A stretch of 54,582 nt of DNA from an uncultured Archangium sp. (GCA_903905455.1 CAIVGN010000067.1:1-54582); one strand, 5' to 3'; positions 6,888 to 17,703 are shown, numbered from the stretch's first letter. Program-made: numbers and translations. Notes: generated by a model from the letters alone, not told the origin.

Positions 6888-9788
6888 TCAGCTGGCGACG
6901 GCGGCGGCCACCGCGGCGGCCCGGGCGCTGAGCACCGCGGCCTGCCTTCGCACCAGGGGCGCGTCGTCCTGCAGGCGCGCCTCGATCAGCGGGGCGGCAC
7001 GGGCCGGGGCCGCGCGGGTGAGGGCCACCAGCGCGATCTCCCGCACCAGGGGGCTGGGGTCGCCCACCGCGTGGGCCAGCACCTCGTCGCGCGCCTGCCC
7101 GTCCTTCGCGGCCTCGGCGAGGCCCCACGTGGCGCAGGCGCGCACCCAGGCGGCCTCGTCCTTCGTGAGCTCGATGAGCATCGCCTCGGGGCTGACGGTG
7201 GGGGCGGGGTAGCGCTCGAGGACCTGCTTGAGCCGCTCGGTGCGGGGGCTCTCTTCGACCAGCGGCAGGAACCGCGACTTGAGATCGCGATCGAGGAGGT
7301 TGTCGAGCAGCTCGACCGCGTTGCCGCGGCGCCGGCTGGCGTCGACGGCGGCCGCGTCCTGGATGCCGGCGCTGATCTGCTCGATGTCGGCGTCGGGGTA
7401 GAGCACGGCCAGCAGGAGGAACACCCGGCCCTCGACCTGCTTCACCTTTTCGACCAGCGCCGAGGCCAGCAGGGCCCGGGCGGCCGGCTCGCCGTCACGC
7501 GGGGTGTTGGGGCCGGGCACCGCGTCGAGCGCCAGCAGCTCGAGCTGGTGCAGCGCCCGCCACGCGCGCTCCAGCTCGCGATCGACGGCCCGCCGCACCG
7601 GGCTGACGTCCTTGAGCAGCAGCCGCTTGCCCTTCACCGCGCGCGCCAGCGAGCGGTACATCACGCCGCGCAGCTCCTCGTCGGGCTCGTCGAGGTGCCG
7701 GGCGATCACCTCCACCGCGTCGCTCGTGCCCAGGCGGCCGAGCACCCGCGCGATGGCCCGGCGGATGTTGGCGTCTTCCAGGTGGTTGCTCAGCACCTTG
7801 GCCAGGGTGCTCAAGATCGTCGCCCCGTAGGCGGTCAGCGACTGGGTCGCCTCGCGCAGCGTCTCGCGCGCCTGGGTGCGGTAGATGAGGGGGATCACGA
7901 ACTCCGGGCTGCGCAGCTGGCCGGCGGCGATCACCGCTTCGCGGCGCACCCGGAAGTCGGGGTCGTTCATCAAGTGCAGCACCGGCTGGTAGAAGTTGCG
8001 CACCCCGATGGCCCCCAGCACCTTCGCCGCGTGTTGGCGCATCACCGGGTCACCGTTGTCGATCAGCGCCTTGAGCGCCTCGGCCGCCACCAGCACCCCG
8101 TCGAGCCCGCCGAAGCGGATCATGCCGGTCACCGCGGCGCTGCGAATGCGCGGGTCGGGGTCGGCGAGGAACAACCGCACCGAGCGCACCGCCTTGTCGC
8201 GGCCCATCGCACAGAAGGCGTCGATGGCCGCCGCCCGCACCGCCGGGTCGCTGTCCTCGAAACGGCGGAAGACCGAGTTGGCGAAGCGCATCGTCTGGCG
8301 GTGCGCGTAGTACTCGAGGGCGCTGACCCGCACCGCCGACGAGCGGTGCTCCAGCAGCAGCTCCACGCGCTGGTCGAGCTCGAGCTTCTCGAGGTGGGGC
8401 AGCAGGGCGAGCGCGTTGAGCACCTCCTGCTCGTCGTCGCTGGCCAGCGCCCGCTCGAGCACCCCGCTGGTGTTGCCGTCGATCACCTGGTGCCGCGCCG
8501 ACTCGAGGTCGAGGCGCCGCTGCTTCAAGTTGTCCTGGAGCGACTTGATGTACTTCGAGCGCATGCTCATCACCACGCCCACCCAGGTGAGCGCGAGAAT
8601 GAGCGAGAACCACGCCAGCCGGTACGGGTCACCCTTGAGCCACAGGCGGTAGCCGGCCAGCGTCAGGCCCGCGAGCCCGATGGCCACCGGCTTGACCACG
8701 CCGTCGATGAAGGCCTTCGCCGACACGCGCACCTGGGCCGGCACCGGGAGGTAGAGGATCTGCGTGGTGGCGTCGTTGACCGAGTAGCGGAAGAGCGTGT
8801 CCGCGCCCTTGGCCATGGAGGCCGCCCACAGGGTGGGGAAGATCAGCAGCGCCGCGTCGCCGAAGGCCAGCGAGATGGGCAGCACCGCCAGCGAGCCGAT
8901 CACCCCGGCCCGGTTGAGCAGCCGGCTGGTGCCGAAGAGCTGCAGCCCCAGCGCCAGCGCGCCCACCATGGCGCTGAAGTACGAGAAGTACGCCGCCAGC
9001 TCGTCGCCCTTGAGCTTGTCGGCGGCCACCACCTTGAACTGGAAGTCGATGAGCGTGGTGGTGAAGAAGGTGACCGCCGAGAGGATGGCCACGGTGCGCA
9101 GGTGCGAGTCGCCCATCACCCGGCTCGCGCCGCCGCTGCGCTTGGTGACCGCGGCTGCCTTGCCCGACGCCGCCCGCGCGAAGAGCCGCTGCCGCCCCAG
9201 GCGCCCGCCCGCGAAGCTCGCGCCGCCGGTGACGAAGAGCAGGGCGCCGCACATCAGCAGCAGGGCGTTGGTGCCGAAGGCCGTGGCCACCCGCGCCCCG
9301 AGGAGCCCGATGAGGATGTTGGCGAACGTGCCGCCGGCGCCGATGAAGCCGTAGAGCCGCTTCGCCTCGCGGGCGTTGAAGAGCTCGTTGGCCAGCGTCC
9401 AGAACTGCACGAGGATCATCGCCCCCATCACCTCGACGAAGACGTAGATGACGCTGTAGATGCCCGGCGGGTGCAGCCGCTCGGCGACCCAGAGCAGCAC
9501 GAAGAGCACGCCGAAGAAAGTGGCCGAGATCAACGCCATCAGGTCCCGGCGCACGCGGTTGGCGAGGCGCGCGTAGACCAGGCCGCTGGCCGTCACGAAA
9601 ACCGCCGAGAGCACGTACATCCACGCGAGCTGCGAGCGATCGCTGTGGGCCAGGAACAGGGCGTCGCGCACCGTGCGGCCGGTGAGGAACGCGCCGACCG
9701 CGAAGAGGCTGTGCAGGAAGAGGGTGAAGGTGAGCTGTCGCTCGCCCTTCCTCACCGGCAACACCATCTCGAGCATCCGCAGCAGCAC
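6888..9788 (-). CDS. ATP/ADP-translocase-like (MFS) membrane protein with C-terminal HEAT repeats
   Basis: 966 aa. Residues about 1-430 are polytopic membrane segments resembling the NTT/Npt1 ATP:ADP antiporter branch of the MFS (GRTVRDALFLAH, FWTLANELFNAREAKRLYGFIGAGGTFANI). The rest is a long HEAT-repeat array (DSDPAVRAAAIDAF, DPDFRVRREAVIAAG, EPDEELRGVMYRSLA). Family members move nucleotides in intracellular parasites. In a free-living bacterium the membrane part may bind rather than exchange nucleotides. The GTG start at 9788 has no clear ribosome site, and an ATG at 9776 is possible. It lies 10 bp after the transglutaminase stop. Confidence 0.8.
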   Translation of the reverse strand: MLLRMLEMVLPVRKGERQLTFTLFLHSLFAVGAFLTGRTVRDALFLAHSDRSQLAWMYVLSAVFVTASGLVYARLANRVRRDLMALISATFFGVLFVLLWVAERLHPPGIYSVIYVFVEVMGAMILVQFWTLANELFNAREAKRLYGFIGAGGTFANILIGLLGARVATAFGTNALLLMCGALLFVTGGASFAGGRLGRQRLFARAASGKAAAVTKRSGGASRVMGDSHLRTVAILSAVTFFTTTLIDFQFKVVAADKLKGDELAAYFSYFSAMVGALALGLQLFGTSRLLNRAGVIGSLAVLPISLAFGDAALLIFPTLWAASMAKGADTLFRYSVNDATTQILYLPVPAQVRVSAKAFIDGVVKPVAIGLAGLTLAGYRLWLKGDPYRLAWFSLILALTWVGVVMSMRSKYIKSLQDNLKQRRLDLESARHQVIDGNTSGVLERALASDDEQEVLNALALLPHLEKLELDQRVELLLEHRSSAVRVSALEYYAHRQTMRFANSVFRRFEDSDPAVRAAAIDAFCAMGRDKAVRSVRLFLADPDPRIRSAAVTGMIRFGGLDGVLVAAEALKALIDNGDPVMRQHAAKVLGAIGVRNFYQPVLHLMNDPDFRVRREAVIAAGQLRSPEFVIPLIYRTQARETLREATQSLTAYGATILSTLAKVLSNHLEDANIRRAIARVLGRLGTSDAVEVIARHLDEPDEELRGVMYRSLARAVKGKRLLLKDVSPVRRAVDRELERAWRALHQLELLALDAVPGPNTPRDGEPAARALLASALVEKVKQVEGRVFLLLAVLYPDADIEQISAGIQDAAAVDASRRRGNAVELLDNLLDRDLKSRFLPLVEESPRTERLKQVLERYPAPTVSPEAMLIELTKDEAAWVRACATWGLAEAAKDGQARDEVLAHAVGDPSPLVREIALVALTRAAPARAAPLIEARLQDDAPLVRRQAAVLSARAAAVAAAVAS

Positions 9789-9798
9789 GGCGCGCAGC

Positions 9799-11802
9799 CT
9801 AGCTGTTTCGGGGGGCGGTGAGGGCGTCGAGCAGGGCCTGGCGCTCGGACTTCGAGAGCGGCCTCCCGCCGAAGCGGGCCTCGAGGTAGCGACGGCTGGC
9901 GCGGCGCACCGGCTCGGCCAGGCGGTGGTGTTCCCGGCGCAGGCGCTCGGGCAGCCGCTCGATGTCTTCGCCTTCGCGCAGGCGAACCTGGACCTGGTCC
10001 AGCCGGCGCTCGAGGGCCGTCAGGAAATCAGCGGCCGGGTGCCGCCGGGCCGAGGCGCCGGTCAGCCGTTGCCACACCACCCACACCGCGATTCCTGCCG
10101 CCAACGCCGCGAGGATCGCCCGCGTGGGCGTGCGCGTGCTGGGCTCTGGCCGCTCGTCGCGGTCCTCCTGCTGGCGGCTGGCGTTGGCCGGAGGGCGGAT
10201 CAGCTCGCGCACGAAGGTCCACTGATCGATGAGCGAATAGTCGACCACGCGGGAACGCCACAGCTCCTCGAGGCGCTCGTAGGCGTCGAGGATCTTCGCG
10301 ATCAGCACCTGAGGCCGGCTCCCGCGGCCGTCGTCGGGCGTCGCGTCGAAGGTCACCCAGCCGCGCGCAGGAGAATACGCCTCGACCCAGGCGTGGGCAT
10401 CGCCGGCGCGCACCACGTAGCGGTCGCTGACGCGCTCCCCGCCGAAGAAACCGCCCACCACCCGCGTGGGCACGCCCCGGGTGCGCAGCATCACCGCCAG
10501 GGCCGTGGCGAAGTGCTCGCAGTGCCCGGCCTTCCTCACGAAGAGGAAGTCGGCCAGCGGGTCTTCGACCTCGCCGGGCAGCTCGAGGGTGTACTCGAGG
10601 TTGTTGCGCAGCCATTGCTCGAGGCGCCGGGCGATCTGCTCGGGGTCGGTGGCGCTCCCGGCGAGCCGCGTCGCCAGCTCGCTCACCCGCGGGTCGATCT
10701 TCGGAGGCAGCCGCCGCAGGGCCTCGAGCACCTGCGGGTCGTCCTCGCGCATCGGGGCGTCGTCGCGGCTCTGCGCGGTGTAGGTGTACGCATTGCCGTC
10801 GTCGGCGATGCGCACCTCCTCGGAGCCCACCTTGATGAGGTTTGCGGGCATGGCGCCGCTGGTGGTCAGGGCCACGGCCGGGCCGAAGTAGACGGGGTGC
10901 TCGAGGCCGACGAGCGTGCGGCTCCCGTAGGCCGGCAGCAGCTCGATGCGCTGGATGATCGCGGCGCTGGGATCCCCGAGCATCACCCGCGGCTTGGGCT
11001 CTTCGGGCTGGCCGGTGCCTCGCCACTCGCGCCCGTCGAAGGTGTCGAAGTGCCGCCCCACCCAGTACTTCTCGAGCTTCTCGGCGGTGGGCCGGGGCTC
11101 GATCTTCGCGCGCAACACCACCCGGGCGCTGGTCTTGATGTCCCCGCCGCCGCCCAGCCGCACCCGGTCGGTCATGCCCGTGGTGCCGCCCAGCAGCCCC
11201 GGCCCGGTGCGCCGAGAGGCGAGGTTCCACGAGAGCCGGGGGAAGAGGATGAAGAAGCTGACCCCGCCGACGAGCGCCAGGGCCACGCCGATGCTCACCT
11301 GGCGCATCACCGGCGCCAGGGGGAGCTCCTCGTCGCGCTCGATGGGGCCCTCGACGACCGTCATGCCCAGCGACAGGCAGGCGAACACGCCGAACGACAA
11401 CAGGCACAGCGCGTACCAGATCTCGCCGGACAGGGCGGCGGCGCCGGTCATCAACAGCAGCGACGCGAGCAGCACCTGCTGGTCGGTCGACGGGGTGGGC
11501 TCCGAGAGCATGCGCTGGCCGGTCACCAGGGTGGCGAAGGCCACCGCGGCGACGACGAGGTCGAGCTGGCCGCGAAAGGCGAGCCCGAAGAGCAGCACCG
11601 CGAGGCCCAGCAGCACCACCACCGACCAGGCCGGGTGGCGCTCGAAGGGGCGCTGGCCCGCGAGGCTCAGGAACAGCGCCGCCCCGAAGACGATGCTCAC
11701 GTAGATCGGCAGGGCCCCCGACAGGGCCACCGCCGCGAACGAAGAAGCGGCCGCGAGATCGCGCAGGCGCAGGCGCAGCGTGCGTCGCTCGGCGAGGTTC
11801 AT
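9799..11802 (-). CDS. TgpA-like membrane transglutaminase
   Basis: 667 aa from the ATG at 11802, which overlaps the DUF58 stop (ATGA). The N-terminal ~200 residues hold several membrane helices (DUF3488-like). A periplasmic transglutaminase-like domain follows with GHCEHFATALAVMLRTRGVPTRVVGGF for the catalytic Cys region, GDAHAWVEAYSPARGWVTFDATP for the His/Asp, and a final DUF4129-like helical tail after one more membrane helix near VLAALAAGIAVWVVWQ. The MoxR-DUF58-transglutaminase order is a widespread conserved trio of envelope or protein-assembly function. Substrate unknown. Confidence 0.9.
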   Translation of the reverse strand: MNLAERRTLRLRLRDLAAASSFAAVALSGALPIYVSIVFGAALFLSLAGQRPFERHPAWSVVVLLGLAVLLFGLAFRGQLDLVVAAVAFATLVTGQRMLSEPTPSTDQQVLLASLLLMTGAAALSGEIWYALCLLSFGVFACLSLGMTVVEGPIERDEELPLAPVMRQVSIGVALALVGGVSFFILFPRLSWNLASRRTGPGLLGGTTGMTDRVRLGGGGDIKTSARVVLRAKIEPRPTAEKLEKYWVGRHFDTFDGREWRGTGQPEEPKPRVMLGDPSAAIIQRIELLPAYGSRTLVGLEHPVYFGPAVALTTSGAMPANLIKVGSEEVRIADDGNAYTYTAQSRDDAPMREDDPQVLEALRRLPPKIDPRVSELATRLAGSATDPEQIARRLEQWLRNNLEYTLELPGEVEDPLADFLFVRKAGHCEHFATALAVMLRTRGVPTRVVGGFFGGERVSDRYVVRAGDAHAWVEAYSPARGWVTFDATPDDGRGSRPQVLIAKILDAYERLEELWRSRVVDYSLIDQWTFVRELIRPPANASRQQEDRDERPEPSTRTPTRAILAALAAGIAVWVVWQRLTGASARRHPAADFLTALERRLDQVQVRLREGEDIERLPERLRREHHRLAEPVRRASRRYLEARFGGRPLSKSERQALLDALTAPRNS

Positions 11803-12739
11803 CGCTCGCGCCCCGGCAACGCGTAGCCCAGCATGGCCAGCGCCGAGAGGATGCGCTTCTCGTGGCCCGGCCCGGACCCGGGGCGGATCTTGCGACCCCC
11901 GGCCTCGAGGCCCACGTCGCCGCCCTCGGAGAGCAGGCGGTTGGTCAGCGCGGCGGTCTCCTCGCAGTCGCGCTCGAGCTGGTCTCCGGGCACCTCGCTG
12001 CCGATGCGCAGGGTGAACTGCTTCTTGTCTTCCCGCTCGCGCTCGACCTTGAGCAGCTTGCCGACCGAGGCGCTCTTCTTCCAGTGCACCCGCCGCGCGT
12101 CTTCGAGCTCTCCCAGCTCGCGCAGCCCCTGCACGTCGCCCGAGCCGTCGCGGTGGCGCTGGTTGCCCAGCTCGCCGGCCTGGCGACCGTGGTCGGCCTG
12201 GGGCGGCGTGCAGGTGAAGCCCCGGCGCGGCCACACCAGCAGCAGGTCCTCCAGCTCGAAGGTGCGCGACTTCTCGAAGAGGCCGAAGGGGAAGAAGGTC
12301 GACAGCTGCACCTCCTTGAGGCGCAGCGGGCCGCGGCGGGGGGCGACCACGTCGGCGCGCGCCACCACCGGTTGCCCCGCGAGCACGGTGGGGATCCACG
12401 CCCAGCCCGCGAGCGCGCCCTCGCCCTCGGACACCTTGACCGCGAAGGCGCGACCTTCCGCCCGCGTCACCTCGTAGCGCAGCGCGAAGGGCTCCTGGGC
12501 GAAGGCCCCGTCGGGCAGCAGGCGGCGCACGGCCAGGTCGCGGATCACGCGCTCCGAGAGCACGCCGGAGAGCACGATGATCGACAGCAGGAAGCCCAGC
12601 ACCAGGTACAGCAGGTTGTTGCCGGTGTTGAGGGCGCCCAGGCCCACCCCGAGGGTGATCACCAGGTAGGTGCGCCCGATGCGCGTGATCTTCAGGGTGC
12701 GCGGCGGCCGCAGCCAGCGCCGCCAGCGTTCGCGCCAGG

Positions 12740-12743
<4 letters not shown>
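11799..12743 (-). CDS. DUF58 domain protein
   Basis: 314 aa from a GTG at 12743 that overlaps the MoxR stop (GTGA). Two adjacent membrane helices at about residues 24-60 precede a cytoplasmic or periplasmic part. The DUF58 region is recognisable from the conserved Arg/His-Trp motif (DARRVHWKKSASVGKLLKVE) that defines the family. DUF58 proteins are VWA-like and partner with MoxR ATPases. A longer upstream reading was rejected because it would run through the MoxR gene in another frame. Confidence 0.85.
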
Positions 12744-13684
<941 letters not shown>

Positions 13685-13739
13685 CGCTTCGGCTTTCGAG
13701 TGTAACGGAGGGTAAGGTCTGCCCGCCCGCACAAAGTCC

Positions 13740-15482
13740 ATGGGTCGAATTCGCCGTCTCAGCGATGAGCTCATCAACCAGATCGCCGCCGGCGAGGTGG
13801 TCGAGCGACCTGCCAGCGTGGTCAAGGAGCTCGCCGAGAACGCCGTCGACGCCGGCGCCACCACGGTGCGCGTGCTGCTGTCGGAAGGCGGGCTCTCGGC
13901 GATCGCGGTGATCGACGACGGCCACGGCATGTCGCGCGAAGACGCGATCCTGAGCCTCGAGCGCCACGCCACCAGCAAGCTGCGTGACAAGGACGGGCTC
14001 TTCCAGATCCGCACCAAGGGGTTCCGCGGCGAGGCGATCCCCTCCATCGCCTCGGTCTCGCGCTTCACCATGATCACCAGCGAGGCCGACGCGCTGGTGG
14101 CCACGAAGATCAGCATCGAGGGAGGCGGGGCCCCGGTGGTCGAAGACGCGCCCCCGCCGGGCGGCACGCGCATCGACGTGGTGGACCTGTTCTTCAACGT
14201 GCCCGCGCGGCGCAAGTTCCTCAAGCGCGAGTCGACCGAGCTGACCCACTGCGAGGAGGCCCTCACCCGGCTCGCCCTGGCCCACCCCGAGGTCGGCTTC
14301 TTCCTCGAGCACGGCGGGCGGCTGCTGATCTCGAGCCCCGCCACCCCGCAGCGCCCCCGGGAACGCATCGCCGCGTTGCTGGGCTCCGAGGTCGAGCCCC
14401 ACCTGCTGGAGATCGACGAGCGGCGCCTCGGGGTGCACGTGCACGGCTTCATCGCGTCGCCCGAATTCACGCTGCCCACGGCGCGCGGGCTCTACACCTT
14501 CGTCAACCGGCGCTACGTGCGCGACCGCGGCGTCAACTCGGCGGTGCAGCGCTCGTTTCAAGACTCGCTGCCCCCGGGGCGCCAGCCGGTGTGCGCCATC
14601 TTCATCGACGTCGACCCCGAGTCCGTCGACGTCAACGTGCACCCGCAGAAGCTCGAGGTGCGCTTCTCCGACCCTCGCACCACGCAAGACGCGCTGGCCG
14701 CCGCGGTGTCACGCGCCCTCAAGGCCGCGCCCTGGCGTCAAGACCCGTCGATGCCGGTGGGCGACGCGCTCAACGCGCACTACGCGCAGGCCGTCGACCG
14801 GTTCCTCTCGCGGGCCAACGAGCTCAGCGGGCTGCCCTTCGACCCCCAGGCCCCGCCCTCGGTGATGGACCAGCCCATGCGCGCCTCGTTCGGCACCGCG
14901 CGCCCCGGCATCAACGAGGCGCCGCCGCCGGGCTACTTCTCGCAGCTCAAGTACCTGGGCGAGCTCGGCAAGCGCTTCTGGGTGTGCGAGGGCCCCGGCG
15001 GTTCGCTGGTGGTGCTCGACCCGCGGGCGGTGCGCGAGCGCATCGTGCTCGACAGCCTGCGCGCCCGGTTCCGCGAGGGAGCGCTGCGCGAGGCGCCGCA
15101 GACGCTCTTCCGCGCCACCCTCACCACCCCCGACGCGAAGGCCATCCTCGCGGCCCAGGATCGCCTGGCGGGGTGGGGCGTGGAGGTGGAAGCCTTCGGC
15201 GGCGAGACCCTGGCGCTGACCCGCGTGCCCCCGGAGCTCGAGGCGACCGAGGTGGCCAGCTGGCTGCCGCTGGTGGCCGCCGCCCCCGACGACGACGCGG
15301 CGCTCAGTGAGCTCGCCTTCGCCGCCGGCGCCGCGCCCCTGCGCGCGGTGACCCACGATGAGATCCGCAAGCTGCTCGCCCAGCTCGACGACGCCGACTT
15401 CAGCGCCCGGGCCCGGCGCGCCGCGGTGGTGGTCAGCGACGTGCCGCTGCTCGACCTCGAGGCCCAGGCCGACCGCGGCTGA
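13740..15482 (+). CDS. mutL: DNA mismatch repair protein MutL with degenerate C-terminal domain
   Basis: 580 aa. The N-terminal GHKL ATPase is canonical: INQIAAGEVVERPASVVKEL, DAGATTVRV, DDGHGM, GFRGEAIPSI. The C-terminal domain is recognisable but eroded. Where endonuclease-type MutL has DQHA-x2-E, this protein reads D427-P-R-A-V-R-E433, and no CPHGRP motif is seen before the stop. Endonuclease activity therefore looks lost while ATPase and dimerisation functions may remain. The start is the standard MutL start. The upstream gap of 55 bp is shared with the divergent MoxR gene. Confidence 0.93.
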   Translation: MGRIRRLSDELINQIAAGEVVERPASVVKELAENAVDAGATTVRVLLSEGGLSAIAVIDDGHGMSREDAILSLERHATSKLRDKDGLFQIRTKGFRGEAIPSIASVSRFTMITSEADALVATKISIEGGGAPVVEDAPPPGGTRIDVVDLFFNVPARRKFLKRESTELTHCEEALTRLALAHPEVGFFLEHGGRLLISSPATPQRPRERIAALLGSEVEPHLLEIDERRLGVHVHGFIASPEFTLPTARGLYTFVNRRYVRDRGVNSAVQRSFQDSLPPGRQPVCAIFIDVDPESVDVNVHPQKLEVRFSDPRTTQDALAAAVSRALKAAPWRQDPSMPVGDALNAHYAQAVDRFLSRANELSGLPFDPQAPPSVMDQPMRASFGTARPGINEAPPPGYFSQLKYLGELGKRFWVCEGPGGSLVVLDPRAVRERIVLDSLRARFREGALREAPQTLFRATLTTPDAKAILAAQDRLAGWGVEVEAFGGETLALTRVPPELEATEVASWLPLVAAAPDDDAALSELAFAAGAAPLRAVTHDEIRKLLAQLDDADFSARARRAAVVVSDVPLLDLEAQADRG

Positions 15483-15616
15483 AAACTTGCGGGGTGGTCG
15501 CGCCCCGCTACCGTCCGCTCCAGACCCGTCGCACTGAGGGAGCGCGCGCGTCGCCCCCGTGCCTCCCCAGATGCCACCGCGCGCCCGTATCGAAGGCTGG
15601 AAGACCTGGTGAGCAG

Positions 15617-16264
15617 ATGAAGCGGTGGTTCGTGGTGTGCGCGCTGCTGGTCAGCGCTTCGGCATTCGCGTCGGGCATCGACGGCATGGGTCGCATCTCG
15701 GTGGGTGGCGGCTTCCGCTGGGTGCCCAACTGGTGGTTCCAGGAGCACGCTGCGGCGGCCGGCACGCCCATGCTCCCCTCCATCGAGGGCGGGCCCCAGG
15801 GCACGGCCAGCTTCGGCCTGGGCGTCAGCAGCCTGCTCGAGGTGTCGATCGATCTCCTCTTCGGCTACCAGGGCTTCTCCCTCGGGCAGCCCGACGGGGG
15901 GAAGAACGACTTCACGGTGATCACCGCCGGCGGCGTGCTCGGCGGCCGGTTGGTGGGCACCGACGTCTTCTTCAAGGGCTTCATGCTCTACCTGGGCGTC
16001 GGGGCGGGCCCGATGCTGGCGGCGATCACCTCGCAGTCGCTCAAGGTGCCCGAGCGCTCGGTGCTGGGCCTCTCGGTGTCGGGCGGGGCCACCTACCGTT
16101 TCGCGGACCGCTACGGCATCACCCTCGAGGTGCGCTACCTCAACGGCCGCAGCACCGTGCCCGACATCTCGGGAATCAACGTGGGCGGGGTGTGGTTCAG
16201 CGCGATGTTCACCGTCTTCATCCCGCCGTCGCTCAAGCGCGACCTCGACGTGCCCGGCTTCTGA
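15617..16264 (+). CDS. Predicted outer-membrane beta-barrel protein
   Basis: 215 aa from the ATG at 15617, preceded by a GGTGAG-like ribosome site. A clear signal peptide (MKRWFVVCALLVSASAFASG) is followed by alternating hydrophobic and polar Gly-rich strands (SFGLGVSSLLEVSIDLLFGY, LYLGVGAGPM) ending in aromatic or hydrophobic strands (VWFSAMFTVFI), which suits a small 8-stranded barrel. No specific family was recognised. It precedes a TPR membrane protein by 17 bp. Confidence 0.7.
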   Translation: MKRWFVVCALLVSASAFASGIDGMGRISVGGGFRWVPNWWFQEHAAAAGTPMLPSIEGGPQGTASFGLGVSSLLEVSIDLLFGYQGFSLGQPDGGKNDFTVITAGGVLGGRLVGTDVFFKGFMLYLGVGAGPMLAAITSQSLKVPERSVLGLSVSGGATYRFADRYGITLEVRYLNGRSTVPDISGINVGGVWFSAMFTVFIPPSLKRDLDVPGF

Positions 16265-16281
16265 TACAGCCCCTCCAAGCC

Positions 16282-17226
16282 ATGGCCGACATCGCACCCG
16301 ACTCCGGAAAGCTGCTGGAAGAGATTCGCCGCGAAGTAGTCGAGTCGCGGAACATGACCATCAAGACCGACAACGCGCTCAAGACGCTGCACGCGGAGTT
16401 GAAGGTCGTCACCGCCCAGCAAGACGCCTTCCAGAAGCGCACCTGGTTCAGCACCGGGGCCGTCTACATGCTCTTCGCGGGGCTCTGCGTGGCCGGCGTG
16501 GTGGTGATCTCCAACGCCCGCGCCTCGGCCGCCAACGCCGACCGCGAGCGCCTCGAGAAGCAGGTCGTCGAACTCAACGCCACCATCGAGAAGCTCAAGA
16601 CCGACGCCTCGGCGCAGCAGGCCGCCGAGCAGTCGGCGCTGCTGGTGTACCGCCAGATGACCACGCTGCCCGGCGAAGAGCGCCTCAAGGGCATCGACGC
16701 GCTGGCGAAGATCGACCAGGCCCGCCTCGCCCCCTTCGCCAAGCTGGTGCTCCAGGACCGCGCGGTGCTGCTGCGCAAGGAGATCGGCGGCGTGGTGCTC
16801 GAGAAGGGCAAGGCCGCCTTCCGCCGCCAGGACTGGCCCGAGACCATCAGCCACTTGAACCGCTTCCTCACCATGGACCCGGTGCCCGAAGACGCCCTCG
16901 AGGCCTCGTTCTTCCTCGGCAACGCCTACTTCCAGTCGCGCAAGTTCGAAGACGCCATCAAGCAGCTCACGCGCTTCACCGAGGGCGACCGCAAGGCCAA
17001 GCTCCGGGACTTCGCGCTGATGATGCTGATGCAGTCCTACGACATGACCGGCAACAAGGACCTGGCCATCGCCACCGCGAAGGAAGGCTACGGCTCGTAC
17101 CCCTCGAGCGACTTCCGCATGCAGTTCATCTCGCGGTTGCAGCGCTCGGCGCCGGCCACGGCCGCCCCGGCGACGGCCCCCGCGGCGACGCCCGCCCCGA
17201 CGACCCCGGCACCTGCCCCCCGATGA
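16282..17226 (+). CDS. Single-pass membrane protein with TPR-like repeats
   Basis: 314 aa. The order is an N-terminal coiled-coil-prone stretch (about 1-55), one membrane helix (about 59-77, VYMLFAGLCVAGVVVIS), a second coiled coil, then TPR-like helices (ASFFLGNAYFQSRKFEDAIKQLTRF) and an Ala/Pro/Thr-rich tail. The topology suggests an extracytoplasmic TPR domain. The ATG at 16282 was chosen because upstream in-frame codons lie inside the barrel gene in another frame. It overlaps the next gene by 4 bp (ATGA). Confidence 0.75.
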   Translation: MADIAPDSGKLLEEIRREVVESRNMTIKTDNALKTLHAELKVVTAQQDAFQKRTWFSTGAVYMLFAGLCVAGVVVISNARASAANADRERLEKQVVELNATIEKLKTDASAQQAAEQSALLVYRQMTTLPGEERLKGIDALAKIDQARLAPFAKLVLQDRAVLLRKEIGGVVLEKGKAAFRRQDWPETISHLNRFLTMDPVPEDALEASFFLGNAYFQSRKFEDAIKQLTRFTEGDRKAKLRDFALMMLMQSYDMTGNKDLAIATAKEGYGSYPSSDFRMQFISRLQRSAPATAAPATAPAATPAPTTPAPAPR

Positions 17227-17699
17227 GCGCTGAAGACCCGCGCGACCCGAGGTTCCGCAACTACCGCCGCGTCACGCTGGCGGTGTACCTCGTCATCTCG
17301 TGTGGCTTTTCGGCGTTGATCATCGGCAGCGTCTACCAGTCGGTGCTGCAGATGACGCCCGAGTTGCCCGAGGCCGCCGGGCCCACCTCCAGCGAAGCCG
17401 AGTGCCTCGGCCAGGCGCGCGGGTTGTTCGAGGAGCTCGAGCTGCAGCGCAAGGGGCTCGTGGGCTCGGCCGACGTCACCCACGCCGACCAGCGGTTCCT
17501 CGACTTCCGGGTCGAGTGGTTGACCCGCAAGCGGGCCATCGAAGCGCGCTGCGGGCTCGAGTCGCGCGAGAAGGTGCGCGGGGTCTACCGGACGCTCGAG
17601 CGCCTGCTCGACCTGTACACCACGGCCTCGGTGCAGTTCACCGGCGGAGTGGGCCCGGTCACCGACGAACTCAAGCGTCAGCTCGAACTCAAGCCTTGA
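17223..17699 (+). CDS. Membrane-anchored hypothetical protein
   Basis: 158 aa, with an N-terminal basic stretch and one membrane helix (about 19-39, VYLVISCGFSALIIGSVYQ), then a helical extracytoplasmic region with two Cys (SSEAECLGQARG, EARCGLES). Overlap with the TPR gene suggests the two proteins work together at the membrane. No known family was recognised. It ends 4 bp from a convergent lipoprotein gene. Confidence 0.65.
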   Translation: MSAEDPRDPRFRNYRRVTLAVYLVISCGFSALIIGSVYQSVLQMTPELPEAAGPTSSEAECLGQARGLFEELELQRKGLVGSADVTHADQRFLDFRVEWLTRKRAIEARCGLESREKVRGVYRTLERLLDLYTTASVQFTGGVGPVTDELKRQLELKP

Positions 17700-17703
17700 G
17701 GCT

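Noticed and set aside
9799-12399. An 866-codon open frame covering transglutaminase and DUF58
   Set aside because: The first ~200 codons are the DUF58 gene read in the wrong frame. The true start is the ATG at 11802 that overlaps the DUF58 stop.
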